Shown here in pieces: positions 1 through 11,848 of a stretch of DNA of 64,000 nucleotides. The stretch's first letter is position 1, and every line of letters starts with the position of its first letter. Location of the stretch: positions 10,006,501 to 10,070,500 of the forward strand of contig JAYKKT010000059.1 of NCBI GenBank assembly GCA_036023115.1, given 5' to 3'. The notes below the pieces were generated by a model. It was not told the origin of the DNA and ran no database searches. It saw nothing but the letters and a program-made list of their open reading frames with translations. The translations under genes and the position numbers were made by a program. This DNA comes from Brasenia schreberi. Its lineage: Eukaryota > Streptophyta > Magnoliopsida > Nymphaeales > Cabombaceae.

Positions 1-138
1 TACAAATGATAACCATATGTACATATCGTTTAAAGTATATATGGATCAATTTCAGAAAATGTACATGCTATTGAAGGATCTCAAAAGCATTCTATGCGTA
101 ATCATAAATAATGACAAGGGCAATCCAAATGCAAACAC

Positions 139-212
139 TGTTAAAATGCAATAGGGTTGGGCCAATAGGACCCATAAGTCCTGCTGAACACAAAGACCAG
201 GCCAGCAGGACC
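139..212 (+). repeat. LTR fragment, Copia-5 family
   Basis: This ~75-bp piece starts TGTTAAAATG and matches the first part of the LTR at 17451-17731, including the shared words GGGCCAATAGG and CATAAGTCCTG. No PBS, PPT or second LTR is near it, so it is a fragment left by deletion. Confidence 0.6.
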
Positions 213-1098
213 TTAACTTATAATTGTTTTTTGCTTTGTACCGCTGTAACTCAGTTTGCAACTAATTTGTTATCTGTACACAGCATTGTAAAACAACTTA
301 ATGTTATCATGGGAATAGACATACAAGATGTAGGTTAGAAGATGCATTAGCTGCAACAGTTATATTTGTAGATGCACAAAGCCAAGCCAAACCAGAAAGC
401 AGAAATCCGAGAAAATATTTTCTGTGTATATATCCCATCTAAATCATTGACTTCTCAAACACATCCTGTGTACTGATTTGCTAAGCCCGTGCTGTCACAT
501 AAGCACATTGGATTCTAAGGAGGCATAACACGGCATACACTGCATGAAGTGTATTAACATGACTCCACCCTTCTGCAAGCCTTTATATTGTAAATATCAC
601 ATAAAGTGTATCATCGTCCAAACTGACCATCTTTTCGCACTCAGATGTTAGATCACCTCACAGAGGACTTGAGTCACAAGATACCGGGGGCATGTGAACC
701 AGGGTAATAGAAAGAAAGGAAAACTCACATTGGCTTTAGAGATTAAGACCCAATAAGAACTTGAATCAACATGAGGTAGCAAAAGCATGCATGATCATTG
801 GCATGCAGTGCTGGCCTCATTTATCATGTGGGGGAATACTAAGGCAAAAAATCATAAACGACAAAATTAGTTGCATACTTGATGTTGGGAAGGTGTTGAC
901 AAGGGTACCGTTAGGACCTAAAAACTGAACAACAACCAACAAATTGAAGGTATTTGCAAGTCAAGGTGACATCGGGGCAGATCATAGCAAAACTGAATCC
1001 AACCAAATCTGACTTTGGTCCTTCGATGAATTCCAATGCCAAATCTGACATAGAGAGAAAGAGATAGAGAAAGGGAGAGAGAGAAGAGAGAAAGGGAC
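213..1098. other. Intronic stretch, nothing recognised
   Basis: I see no PP2AA exon, no transposon domain and no convincing ORF here. A GA-rich low-complexity tract lies at about 1048-1095, just before the hAT-1 end. By position this is intron sequence of the PP2AA gene, assuming the 5' exons lie upstream of the window. Confidence 0.5.
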
Positions 1099-1639
1099 AT
1101 AGAGTGTTCTAAAAATCATATCGTACGATATGATACAATTTTATCGCATATCGTATGAGTATACAGTACTAACAGGCACTCGTGTCACAAGAAGCGAGTT
1201 ATCGTGCCGTATCGTAACATATCATATGATAAAAGACTGTATTGTACCACATTGTACGATACGAGTAAATACTGATTTTTTTTTTGTATAAATTTTGAGA
1301 ATCCGAAGATGCGGAAATCACTTCTGCCTCTTCTAAAACCCTTTTTCACGCTATTTCCTTACTCCCAAATCCTTTTTCCATACTTGTGGAATCTCTTCTT
1401 CTCCTTCGAAGCTTTTAATAGCTGCTCATACTCGTACTTCACTATTTTGAGAATCAGATAACAAGCACTAGCATCCTTCTTGGTTCCCTAAAGATGATGT
1501 TTCATATGAGAAATGCTATCATACTTTACTCCATTGCAAAAAATACACTTGTTCATGAGCCTATTGCTGATTTTTGGGAGGGGATTGTTATAGTAGATGT
1601 TGTTTCTATTACTTATTTTTTAGAAAATTATCTCAAAAT

Positions 1640-2098
1640 TTTTAGGATGACTGTACCTTTAGTTAGGTAACGAGGATGGTGGACAATGAAGATAGGCTTG
1701 TTATGCCTTATAGATATATATGGTGCTATGAATAAGGCCAAATTGAAAATATAAGCAAACCTTGACCACAAGTAGTCACTTCTAAAAAAGGTTTCGAAGA
1801 TAATTGATGCATGCTGGAACCGTTATATGCATCGTGATTTGCATATTACTACATATTTCTTTAACCCTTTTATTTGATTTTCTCCCAACTTTATAAAGGA
1901 CGAAAAAGTAAAAAAGGGTATATTGAATGCAATTGATCTTGTACAATATTCATCTACTTGTTGCAATATCCATCTAGAGTTAAACAAGTACATAGTGTTG
2001 AGATTTTGGAAGGCCAATTACAATCCAACTCCACTCCCAAATGTGATCGAGTATTGTGTTTTTATTGATATTTATTTTTCATTATCAATTGATTGACT
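1640..2098 (+). pseudogene. hAT transposase, central part (broken)
   Basis: With frameshifts corrected only in reading, not rewritten, the + strand shows features of the catalytic half of plant hAT transposases: RMVDNEDR near 1672, then AMNKAK, then IIDACWNRYMHRDLH and TTYFFNP near 1800-1866, followed by SPNF-IKDEKVKKGIL. Plant hAT transposases have the pattern 'IWDIIDxRWDxQLHxPLHAAGYxLNP' here. Several frameshifts and stops make it non-functional. The gene is cut at 2098 by RTE-A and resumes at 7946. Retrotransposon ORFs can be ruled out because neither RT nor integrase motifs are present. Confidence 0.75.
2083..2098 (+). repeat. RTE-A target-site duplication, left copy
   Basis: tatcaattgattgact here and tatcaatttattgact at 7930-7945 differ at one base of 16. 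They flank RTE-A, including the nested RTE-B, and so define the whole insertion as 2099-7929. Confidence 0.85.
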
Positions 2099-2211
2099 AA
2101 CTCTGCCAATGTAAGGGATCACCCTTGCATGGCCGGCCCCAAGGCCATAAAGGAAGAGGGTTGCGTTAGGCTTTCGATAGACGACATAAACCTTTGTCAG
2201 ATTTTTATACC

Positions 2212-3550
2212 ATGAATTATACAAATTATGAGCATTGCGTTGGGGCGTCCCTTTTTAGTGATACGCTCCAAAGCCTGAATGCTGTGAAAAGTAAGCAAGG
2301 GTCTCTATATTTTTGCTCGGATGTAGTAAATCAATTAGAAAGAGGGTTTCCACATGATGGACGAGTGTGGGTAAAGAAATTAGTCATGCTACATTCCCGC
2401 TCAAATCTATTGAATAAATTGGAGAGAGGGTCTCCGTAATTTGAGTATGAACGAATGCGAGGGTAAGGAAGCTAGTCTTAGATAATAAGATTCATATTGG
2501 TTCATGGAATATCGGAACATTGTCCGGTAAGCTAATGAAAGTTGTAGATACTGTGATTCGGAGAAAGATTCATATCATATGTTTATAAGAGACAAAGTGG
2601 GTTGGAGAAAAGTAAAGGAGATTGAGGATACAGGTTTTTAATTATGGTACTCATGAAAGATGTTTTTTGGGAGGAGTTGGTATTATCATAAATAAAGATT
2701 TAAAGGATAGTGTAGTAGACATACAACAATATGGTGACCGAATCATAACATTGACATTAGTGTTAGGAATAAAGGTTTTAAATATATAGTTTGTGCTTAC
2801 ACACGAACTAGAAGATAGTATAAATATGTTTTTTTGGGAGGAGTTAGATAAAGTGATTCAAAGAATTCCACAAAGAGAGATTGTTTAGGAGGAGACTTAA
2901 ATGGACATGTCGGTAAAGAGGCATTAGAATATCAAGGTTTTCATGGAAACTTTGATTTTGGGGATATAAATGAGGAAGGTAGAGAGATTTTAAATTTTGC
3001 TATGGCATTGAATCTCTTTATAGTCAATACAATCTTCAAAAAAACGAGATGAACATTTAATTACTTATAAGAGTGGCTTATCACAAACACAAATTGATTA
3101 TTTTATTTGTAAGAAAAAAGATAGATCATGTTGTAAATATTGCAAGGTAATTCGAGGAGAAAGTTTAATCACCCAACATTGACTTTTAGTTATGGATTTA
3201 GAGGTAAAAAAGTGGACAAATAAGAAAAGAGTGCATCGAGTTATTTAGACTGAATGGTGGAACCTCAAAAGCGAGAAAGAAGGTATATTTAAACAGAAAG
3301 TCCTTCAAAGATATGCTTGGAATTATGCTGGTACACTTTGTGATATGTGAAACAATATGGCTTTACATATTAGGAAAGTGGCGAAAGATGTGTTCCTTAG
3401 GTGAATCTAAGGAAGGTGTACCGGCATAAAAAGAAGCTTGGTGGGGGGAGCGAAGTGGTCTAAGATAAAATCAAGGCAAAGAGGTCATGTTACAAATTAT
3501 AATATCCTAAGAAGACTAGTGAAATTTTAGAGGCTTATAAGAGAGAAAAG
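2212..3550 (+). pseudogene. RTE-A polyprotein, N-terminal part (APE endonuclease)
   Basis: Reading begins near the ATG at 2212 (MNYTNYEHC), runs through two related ~28-residue repeats (VVNQLERGFPHDGR, then LLNKLERGSP) and reaches an apurinic-endonuclease-like domain. Visible landmarks are 'GSWNIGTLSGKL' at ~2500 and the GDLNGHVG metal-site region near 2890. Many stops and frameshifts are present. In the living family this protein nicks target DNA and reverse-transcribes the element RNA at the nick. This copy is dead, and RTE-B interrupts it at ~3553. Confidence 0.75.
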
Positions 3551-3553
3551 AAG

Positions 3554-6500
3554 CTCTACCCATGTAAGGGATCACCCTTGCATTGCTGGTCCCAAGCCCG
3601 GATAAAAGAGGAGGGTTGTGTTAGGCTTCTGACGGCCAGCGTAAAACTTTGTCGGATTTTTATAACATGGATTACAAAAATTATGAGCATTGCTTTAGAG
3701 CGTCCCCGCCTAGGGATGTGCTCCAGAGCCTGAATGTAGAAATAAGTAAGCAAGGGTCACTACATTTTCGCCTGAATATAGTGAATCAATTGCAGAGAGG
3801 GTTCCCACATCATTGACGGGTGTGGGTTAAGAAGTTAGTCCCGCTACATTGCCGCCCGAATGTAGTGAATAATTTTGAGAGAGGGTCTTCACATTTTGAT
3901 TATGGACGGATGCGGGGCGTAAGAAAGCTAGTCCTATATAATAAGATTCGTATTGGTTCTTGGAATATCGGAACATTATTCGGTAAGCTAATGGAGGTGG
4001 TAGATACTATGATTCAGAGAAAGATTCATATTCTATGTTTACAAGAGGCAAAATGGGTTGGAGAAAAAGCAAAGGAGATAGAGGATACGTGTTTTAAATT
4101 ATGGTACTAAAATAAAGAAAAGGCTCGAAACAGAGTTGGTATTATCATAAATAAAGATTTAAAGGATAGTGTAGTAGACATACAACGATATGGTGACCGA
4201 ATCATGATGTTGAAATTAGTGTTAGGAGCATAGGTTTTGAATATAGTTTGTGCTTACGCACCCCAAGTAGGACTAGAAGATAGTATAAAGACAGCTTTTT
4301 AGGAAGAGTTAGATAAGGTGATTCAAAAGATTCCACAAAGGAAGATGATTTGTTTAGGAGGAGACTTAAATGGACATGTCGGTAAAGAGGCATTAGGATA
4401 TCAAGGGATTCATGGAAACTTTGGTTTTGGGGATATAAATGAGGAAGGTAGGGAGATTTTAAATTTTGCTATGGCATTTGATCTCTTTATAGTCAATACA
4501 ATCTTCAAAAAATGAGATGAACATTTAATTACTTATACGAGTGGAATTATGTTGGTACACCCTGTGATAGAATTATGGATTTAAACACCCAACATCGACT
4601 TTTAGTTGTGGATTTACAAATAAAAAAATGGACAAATAAGAAAAGAGTGCATCGAGCTATTCAGACTAAATGGTGAAACCTCAAAAGCGAGAAAGAAGAT
4701 ATATTTAAATAGAAAGTCCTTCAAGGAGATGTTTGGAATTATGTTGGTACAGCCTGTGATATGTGGAACAATATGATTGTACATATTAGGAAAGTAGCGA
4801 AAGATGTGTTAGGGGTATCTAAGGGAGGTGTACCGGCACAAAAATAAGCTTGGTAGTGGAGTGAAGTAGTATAAAATAAAATCAAGGCAAAGAGGGCATG
4901 TTACAAATTACATTATGCTAGGAAAACTAGTGAAACTTTAGAAGCTTATAAGAAAGCAAAGAAGGAAGCGAAAAAGGCCGTTAGTGAAGCAAAAGCTAAG
5001 ATTTGGGAGGACTTATATAAAAAGCTCAACTCAAAAGAGGGTGAAATCGATATTTTTAGGATAGCTAGGGCTAGAGATAAGAAAACTAAAGATCTTAATT
5101 CTGTTAGATGCATAAAAAATGAGGAAAAAAAAATTCTAGTGACAAATAATGATTTAAGAAATAGATGAAAAAACTATTTTTATAAGCTTTTTAATGAAAA
5201 TAAATATGTTAGTATTAGCTTAGGAGAGTTAGCCAAATCAGAAAAGTATATAAACCACAATTTCTATCGACGTATTGAAAAGAATGAAGTCAAAGAGGGT
5301 CTTAAACATATAAAGGGTGGTAAATCGGTAGGACCAGACAATATTCCTATCGAAGTTTGGAAAATACTAAGAGAAATACGAATCACTTAGCTCAAAAGAC
5401 TATTTAATGAAATATGGAAAAACCAAAAGATGCCCGAGGAATGGAGAGCAAGTACACTTACACCCATATATAAGAACAAGGGAGACATTCAAAATTGTGC
5501 GAATTATCGAGGTATCAAGTTAATGAGCTATACTATGAAATTATGGGAAAGAATTATCGAACGTAGGTTAAGACAAGTATCAAGTACAACAGAGAACCAA
5601 TTTGGATTCATGTCAGGTAGATCTACTATTGAAGCGATTCACCTTTTGAGACGTCTTATGCAACATTTTAGAGCAAAAAAGAAAGACCTCACATGATATT
5701 TATTGATTTAGAAAAAGCTTATGATAGGGTACCGAGGGAGGTTCTTTGGAGAACTTTGGAAAAAAGAGGTATCCCATTGACATACATTAACCTTATAAGA
5801 GACATGTACGATGGTACAAAAACATGTGTGAGGACTCATGAAGGAACGACAGACTTCTTTGAAGTTAATATTCGGTTAGATCTAGGATCAACTTTAAGTC
5901 CATACTTATTTATAATGGTGATGGATGAGTTAACAAAACATATTCAAGATGAAGTACCTTGGTGTATGTTTTTTGCATATGACATTGTATTAGTGGAGGA
6001 GTCTAAGGAAAAAGTTATTAGAAAATTGGAACTATGGAGAGAAACATTAGAAAGCAAAGGCCTCCGACTTAGTAGAACAAAGATAGAATATATGGAATGT
6101 AAGTTTGATCATTTTGTTACTTCAGAGGACACAGAAATTAAAATTGGCACACATTGCATCCCCCAAAAGGAAAGTTTTAAATACCTAGGGTCAATTTTTC
6201 AGAGTGATGGAAGAATTGATGGAGATGTTACGCATAGAATTAATGTTGGTTGGTTAAAATGGAGAGGAGCGTCAGGTATTCTTTTTGATAAGAAGATACC
6301 ATTAAAGTTAAAAGGTAAATATTATAGAGCAACAATTAGGCCTGCCATGTTTTATGGTTGTGAGTGTTGGGCAGTTAATCATCAACATGTACAAAAATGT
6401 CTGTGACAGAAATGAAGATGTTGAGATGGATGAGTTATCATACAAGAAAAGACCGTATACATAACGAGGTTATTAGAAACAAATTAGGAGTGGCACCAAT

Positions 6501-6723
6501 AGAGGATAAAATGAGAGAATATCGTTTAAGATGGTTTGGAGATATAGAAAGAAGATCAAAAGAAGAACCTATAAGAAGGTATGAAAAACTAAATTTGGAA
6601 AGTATTAAAAGAGCTAGAGGACGGTCACAAAAGTGTTGAAAAGAAACAATAAAGAATGATCTATCTTATTATGAGTTTACTGCTAACATGGCACACGATA
6701 GGGATCTGTGTTGTTTTGTTGTT
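3554..6723 (+). mobile_element. RTE-B: nearly full-length RTE LINE nested in RTE-A
   Basis: It starts ctctacccatgtaaggg at 3554 and runs to 6723. Its last ~55 bases are missing: the text goes from gatagggatctgtg directly to ttgttttgttg. Flanking sequence ataagagagaaaag (left, ~3536-3550) resembles ataggagagaaaat (right, ~6726-6740), a probable diverged TSD. The linker of RTE-A continues on both sides, which proves nesting. Confidence 0.85.
3670..6712 (+). pseudogene. RTE-B APE-RT polyprotein (broken)
   Basis: In order on the + strand: the MDYKNYEHC start region, two N-terminal repeats (VNQLQRGFPHH; VVNNFERGSSHFDYGRM), the endonuclease domain (GSWNIGTLFG at ~3957; LQEAKWVGEKAKEIED; GGDLNGHVGKEALGYQG at ~4360), a Lys/Glu-rich linker, and reverse transcriptase from ~5290 ([34 protein letters not shown] at ~5697). 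The RT catalytic box reads [11 protein letters not shown] here, where sister copies read [11 protein letters not shown]. The C-terminal domain (LRWFGDIERRSKEEP) ends near 6640. Stops interrupt it at ~4108, 4233, 4303, 4513, 5166, 5389 and 5694, so it is inactive. Confidence 0.85.
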
Positions 6724-6726
6724 TAT

Positions 6727-7903
6727 ATAGGAGAGAAAATATAGAAGTGAAAAAGGCCGTCAATGAAGTAAAATCTAAAATTTGGGAGGATTTATATAAA
6801 AAACTCAACTCAAAAGAGGACAAAAGTGATATTTTTAGGATATCTAAATTTTGAGACGTCTTATGAAATATTTTAGAGCAAAAAAAAAACGACCTTTACA
6901 TGATATTTATTGATCTAGAAAAAGCTTTCGATAGGGTATAGAGGGAGATTCTTTGGAGAACCTTGGAAAAAAGAGGTATCCCATTGACATACATTAACCT
7001 TATAAAAGACATGTACGATGATGCAAAAACATGTGTGAGAACTCATGAAGGAATGACAGACTTCTTTGAAGTTAATATTGGGTTACATCAAGGATAAACT
7101 TTAAGTCCATACTTATTTATAATGGTGATGGATGAGTTAACAAAACATATTCAAGATGAAGTACCTTGGTGTATGTTATTTGTAGATGACATTGTGTTAG
7201 TGGAGGAGTCTAAGGAAAAAGTTAGTAGAAAATTGGAATTATTGAGCGAAACATTAAAAAGTAAAGGCTTCCGACTTAGTAAAACAAAGAGAGAATATAT
7301 GAAATGTAAGTTTGATCATTTGGTTACTTAAGAGGACATAAAAATTAAAATTGGCACACATTACATCTCGAAAAGGAAAGTTTTAAATACCTAAAGGTCA
7401 ATTTTTGAGTCATGGAAAAATGAGTGGAGATGTTACGCATAGAAGTAATGTAGGTCCTTTAAAATAGAAAGGAGCATAAAGTATTCCTTGTGACAAGAAT
7501 ATACTATTAAAGTTAAAAGGTACATATTTTAGAGCAACAATTAGACGTGCCATGTTTTATGGTTTTGAGTGTTGGGCAATTAATCATAACATGTACAAAA
7601 GATGTTTGTGGTAGAAATGAAGATGTTGATATGGATGAGTGGTCATAAAATGAAAGACCGCATACAAAATGAGGTTATTAGAAACAAATTGGGAGTGACA
7701 CCAATAGGGGATAAAATGAGAATATCGTTTAAGATGGTTTGGCCATATAGAAAGAAGATCAAAAGAAGAATCGGTAGAAGACGACCACCAAAGTGTTGGA
7801 AAGAAACAATAAAGAATGATCTAGTTTATGCTGAGTTAATTGCTAACATGACATATGATAGGGCTACGTGGAAACAAAGAATCCATGTAGTCGACCCCGT
7901 CTA
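6727..7903 (+). pseudogene. RTE-A polyprotein, RT and C-terminal part
   Basis: The continuation of RTE-A after the nested copy. The linker ([23 protein letters not shown]) is followed by a deletion, then by RT: DLEKAFDRV, a damaged GLHQG*TLSPYLF box, and [13 protein letters not shown] at ~7180, where the usual FADD has become FVDD. The C-terminus ends IHVVDPV just before the stop at 7902-7904. Frameshifts occur at ~7330-7600. It is dead. Confidence 0.8.
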
Positions 7904-8000
7904 GTATGAGAAAATGCTTAGTTGTTGTTTATCAATTTATTGACTTTGAGTGTTTCTTATTAATCATCATCGTGCTTTATTTCATCTGGATGGTGGGCTT

Positions 8001-8069
8001 CGTGGAAACAAAGAATCCATGTAGCCGACATCGTCTAGTATGGGAAAAGGCTTAGTTGTTGTTGTTGTG
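8001..8069 (+). mobile_element. Very short RTE 3' end
   Basis: cgtggaaacaaagaatccatgtagccgac...ctagtatgggaaaaggcttag followed by (TTG)4. This is the last ~70 bp of the RTE family, inserted independently in hAT-1 about 70 bp after the end of RTE-A. It shows extreme 5' truncation. Confidence 0.8.
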
Positions 8070-8099
8070 CTTGTTTTGGTGTAGATGAATCGAACTTGG

Positions 8100-8640
8100 C
8101 ATGGTTTGCTCAGTGTATATTGAGCCAAACATGGAGTTCGAACGGGTGCAAGAGAAATTGAAGCTTTTTCGAACACATTTACACGAAAAAAACAGACTAA
8201 AGCATCATGATCGACTATGTGATTTTGTATACATTGCATTTAATATGAAGTTAAGGCAAAGGTAACAATTTTAAAATGTATTGCTATCTAGTTCTTTCTT
8301 ATTATTAATGAATGACTGATGTGACTATATTGAATTTGATATTCTTTATAATTTGGATATTCTTTCTTTACAGACCAATGCAAAAGGATGCAAGAAGGGC
8401 AACTAAGGTTCCATATGACTCGAGAGGAGTATCCCTCATCAATTTAGACGATAAAAGTGGAGGGCATTCTAAGCCGAAGCCGAAGTAGAACTTGAGTTAG
8501 AGATGATGACGAAGATGAAGGTATTGGATGGGCGGATCCAACTGAGGAGGAGGAAGAGGGAGGAGATGATGATGATGGTGATCCTTACTATGTCGATTAC
8601 AATACTTTTGTTGATTATGATCCACAATTATGGATGATTG
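8100..8640 (+). pseudogene. hAT transposase, dimerisation domain and acidic tail
   Basis: From ~8110 the + frame reads CILSQTWSSNGCKRN, a stop where hAT proteins have Trp, then SFFEHIYTKKNRLKHHDRL and CDFVYIAFNMKLRQR (to ~8263). This is the hAT C-terminal dimerisation region (Pfam hATC type: 'SSSGCERNWSxFxxIHTKKRNRLxxxRLxDLVxVxYNLRL'). A probable intron follows. A second exon-like segment (~8375-8640) begins PMQKDARRATKVPYD and ends in an Asp-rich tail with GDPYYVDYNTFVDYD, matched by the minus-strand tail of hAT-3 at 50620-50905. Confidence 0.78.
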
Positions 8641-9159
8641 TTTTAACTTTTAAATGTAAATGTAACTTTGTAATGTTTTGGTCTAGATGATTATAAGTTG
8701 TAACTTTATTGTTTATTAATTAAAGGTATTCAATATTGACGTTATGGTATGAATGCTTGTTTATTATGAGATGTTATTTAGCTTTGTTATTTTCTTCTCA
8801 TAATCTCTGTAAGTATTTATTAATAATTATCTATTTCAAATCAAATTTTTGAATTCAATTTTGGATGATGATGGTGATCCTTACTATGTCGATTACAATA
8901 CTTTTGTTGATTATGATCCACAATTATGGATGATTGTTTTAACTTTTAAATGTAAATGTAACTTTGTAATGTTTTGGTCTAGTTGATTATAAGTTGTAAC
9001 TTTATTATTTATTAATTAAAGGTATTCAATATTGACGTTATGGTATGAATGCTTGTTTATTATGAGATGTTATTTAGCTTTGTTATTTTCTTCTCATAAT
9101 CTCTCTAAGTATTTATTAATAATTATCTATTTCAAATCAAACTTTTGAATTCAATTTTG
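8568..9159 (+). repeat. 296-bp tandem duplication in hAT-1 tail
   Basis: Unit 1 is 8568-8863 and unit 2 is 8864-9159. Both start gatgatgatggtgatcc and end gaattcaattttg. Only a few bases differ between units, so the duplication is much younger than the transposon it sits in. It copies the end of the acidic-tail exon together with 3' flanking sequence. Confidence 0.92.
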
Positions 9160-9297
9160 TTTAATGTTGGTTGTGTTATATATGCTTTATTCATTAATTT
9201 TAATTCTTGTATTTTTTTAATTTTATTAATATTTTTGATTTTTTATCAAGAAATGACCCAGAGCGATACTGGCATCGATATACTTTCTATAACATTG

Positions 9298-9628
9298 AGA
9301 GAGAGCTTACCTGCGGTGGAGGAAGACAGCGAAAAGCCGAGGCGATGGCCGTTAGTTGAGGCTACTCGCTGGTGGTGGCAGAGGAAAGCTTACGCGAGAG
9401 CCGGGAGGCAGATGCGAGAGGTGGGAGAGTGATGCGAGAGGTGAGGTTAGGTTTAGCTTTTTAGTTTTTATTTCCTTGGTTCTAATGGATCGACCCAAAC
9501 CAAACAGTTTTGTACGCTATAAAAGCTATAGCAGACCGCTATAGCATTGTTAGCGGCGCTAACGACGCCCTGGAGGGACGCCCGCTATTGCAAACACATT
9601 GTAGCGGTTCTTTATCCGCTATAACGTG
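9298..9628. repeat. GC-rich spacer with CGCTATAG-type repeat
   Basis: Between hAT-1 and hAT-2. The first part (agagagagcttacctgcggtgg...) is not recognised. At 9518-9625 repeated short words (gctatagcagaccgctatag, agcggcgctaac, cccgctattgc, tccgctataacg) resemble the subterminal region of another DNA transposon family. Neither TIRs nor TSD could be defined. Confidence 0.4.
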
Positions 9629-11848
9629 CATTGACTACTTAGGTATCGTGTATCGTTTTGGTCCACTATACGTATCGTATCACACCATTTCATTTTTTAA
9701 TATTAAAAAATTGGAAAAAATCATAAAAATTCAAGAAAAATCACGATAATTCTAAACAATTCGTATAGTTCATAAGTTGAATAAATATTCATCAATCGCT
9801 ATTAAATTTTTAATGTATGAAGCATTCGAATAATATATCCTTAGTAAAATTATAACTTTCATAATTGGAAAAATGAATTACATGTAATCATGATCAATTA
9901 AATAATTTTTTGTATTCTCCTTTTTCAAGAGCATCACCACCTTTATCTTGAAAATCAAATTCATCATCCCCTATGATATTGTTTCCCTCCTTCCAAATTA
10001 ATCCATTGAATGACTTCTCGAGATAGGAGTGTATTTGCTTCATTATCTTTTATAATCCTCCTCAAAGATATCAAAATTGTCCATACTTATTAGATTAAAT
10101 TGGCTCTTCCTATTTAACTTTTTTAATTGCTTGTAAGAATGATAAGTAAATAAAATTATTAATTAATAAATATGAAAAGTTCAAGAATAACATTAACAAT
10201 TTAATAAATTGAATTGAATACTTAATTAATAACTAATCTTTTATTATCTTTATCGGTCCTCATGTTGTAATGAATGAAAAGTAGGTCAACGAGCCACTAA
10301 TGTTCCAACTTGTTGCGCTTCTTTGTGTGGATATGTTCAAAGACACTCCAATTCTTTTCACAACGAGGGTTTAGCTCAAAACTTCTATCACTTATAAACC
10401 TATTCCACTAAACATATAATTTGCCCAACCTCAATATCATCTTATCAAATACATACCTTAGAACCTCTGCAGTATACCGCTCCTCTTATATGTCTAGTGA
10501 TGTCAAAACATAAGTCCTTTAAGACAATAGATAAGAAAATTTAACAAAGTTCTTCCTCACTTATCTGTCTATTCATGTGCTATGATAGTGCATCCTGTTT
10601 CTTTTCATGACTCTCTTGAAGTCGAAAAATACTCTTTGACTTTAAGGATAATCTTATCTAATAGTTTTCCTCTTAACTTTTGATAAGATGACGCTTGAAA
10701 ATCAAAAGAATTTGCTCTATTAATTAGAATACATGCATCGTAAAACCATCTCACTGCTCATGCAATTGCTCTGAAGCCATAGCAATATGAATTCTAGGTT
10801 GAGCAACATGTATAGTAATAGAAGGAAAAAACGATTGTATGCCAAAATAAGGTCTTCCTCTAACCCTTCTTTTCCTCTAACCCTTCTTTTTCTGGCACTT
10901 ATAATGTCAATCTTCTTCACCAACCCTCTTTCTTCTGGTTGGTGGTCGAGAATTACTACTACCAACCTCTATCCTAGCATCATAAGGGATGTTATCAAGT
11001 CCAACATTATCATCCTCTTCCTAAAACATCTCTATATCTTCCTTTTGATGTTTCTTCTCAACTATACTCTCAAGCATCTATATTTTCTAGCACTCCTAAC
11101 TTTGCTCGTACAATTAACAACCTCTTTCTTAGTTTCTTGCTAGGTGATGATTCAAATGAGAAATTCCATCACTAATCACCTCACAAAAACTTTCAACTGC
11201 ATTACCCCACTGCCATACCGATCATCAAATCGAGATTAAAAGTCTCTAAGACCCCTTCCTGCTATCTTAATTTAATAATTTAATCTTAATATACTTTGAA
11301 TAAAAAACACTTCATGAATCTCCAATCTTCACTTCATAAACCATCAAAACACTCAAATAGAGTGTCTACCACTTCACAAATATAACGAAAGGATATTCAC
11401 ACACTTCATATATTATCATTAAAAAAAACAAATAACACAAGAAAATACCAAATATAAAGAGAACAAACGAAAAAAGCTATACCACAACTACCAAATTGTC
11501 GGTGTTGTCACTGCCAGAGTGATGGTGGCGTTTGAGACCCTTGAAATTTGTTGGAGGTACTCATCCTAGCTGGAAGTCACCAACTGGAAGATGCAAATGG
11601 AAGCTAGAAACCTCGTAGAAATGCGAGGTTCTATTTGGACAACACGCCTTGTAAAAGGTTTAGGGTGTAGTGCTCGTACGATACGGGCAATATGCCTTCT
11701 ATCTTGCGATACATGTATCATATGATATTGTACGATATTTTGTCTTATACAATATACTATCGTGTATCATATCGTGGAGTGACTCCACGATACGATATGA
11801 TATGTATCGCACTGTGTCGTACGATATGATTTAATACGGATAACATTG
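9629..11848 (-). mobile_element. hAT-2: decayed hAT transposon
   Basis: The right end is clear: read inward from 11848 it is CAATGTTATCCGTATTAAAT followed by dense ATCGTACGAT words, matching the other hAT ends in the window. The left end, near 9629 (cattgactacttaggtatcg), is degenerate and approximate. The minus strand encodes transposase pieces in order, with a large internal deletion. No TSD was found; the right flank is attggttg. Confidence 0.65.
10250..11220 (-). pseudogene. hAT transposase with BED finger, internally deleted
   Basis: Read on the minus strand from 11215: a damaged BED-type zinc finger (VWQWGNAVESF, CEVISDGISHLNHHLAR; plant hATs have 'CxxCGKxISGGIxRLKHHLA'), then a basic segment (SARKRRVRGKEG near 10880), then RWFYDACILINRANSFDFQ and SYQKLRGKLL near 10775-10670, typical of the hAT N-terminal core. 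The catalytic middle is missing. The dimerisation domain follows at 10371-10298 (NPRCEKNWSVFEHIHTKKRN). Stops and frameshifts occur throughout, so it is not functional. Confidence 0.75.

Larger units (their letters stand above)
2099..7929 (+). mobile_element. RTE-A: plant RTE-clade LINE, interrupted by RTE-B
   Basis: The element starts with the family leader (ctctgccaatgtaagggatc, then GGATCACCCTTGCAT) and ends with the family 3' end (gaatccatgtagtcgaccccgtctagtatgagaaaatgcttag) and a short TTG tail. A 16-bp TSD flanks it. RTE-B occupies about 3554-6723 inside. After RTE-B the reading resumes in the linker region but jumps at ~6845 from the 'IFRI' segment straight into the RT domain, so about 0.7 kb is deleted. 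No promoter or terminator could be judged. Confidence 0.88.
1100..9297 (+). mobile_element. hAT-1: decayed hAT DNA transposon split by RTE-A
   Basis: The left end (~1100) is a block rich in ATCGTACGAT words. The right end, read inward from 9297, begins CAATGTTATAGAAAG and matches the termini of hAT-2, hAT-3 and the MITE at 20758-21484 (consensus CARTGTTAT). Between the ends lie pieces of one hAT transposase in the correct order: the central domain before RTE-A, the dimerisation domain and an acidic tail after it. Without RTE-A the element is about 2.3 kb. An 8-bp TSD was not confirmed: the right flank is agagagag and the left flank is also GA-rich but not an exact match. The left boundary is approximate. 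Confidence 0.7.

Noticed and set aside
1094..1101. 8-bp TSD for hAT-1
   Set aside because: The right flank agagagag has no exact partner directly at the left end; the GA-rich tract nearby makes chance similarity likely.
10787..11143. Plus-strand ORF of 118 codons with membrane-like stretches
   Set aside because: It is antisense to the hAT-2 transposase remains on the minus strand, which show recognisable domains in order.
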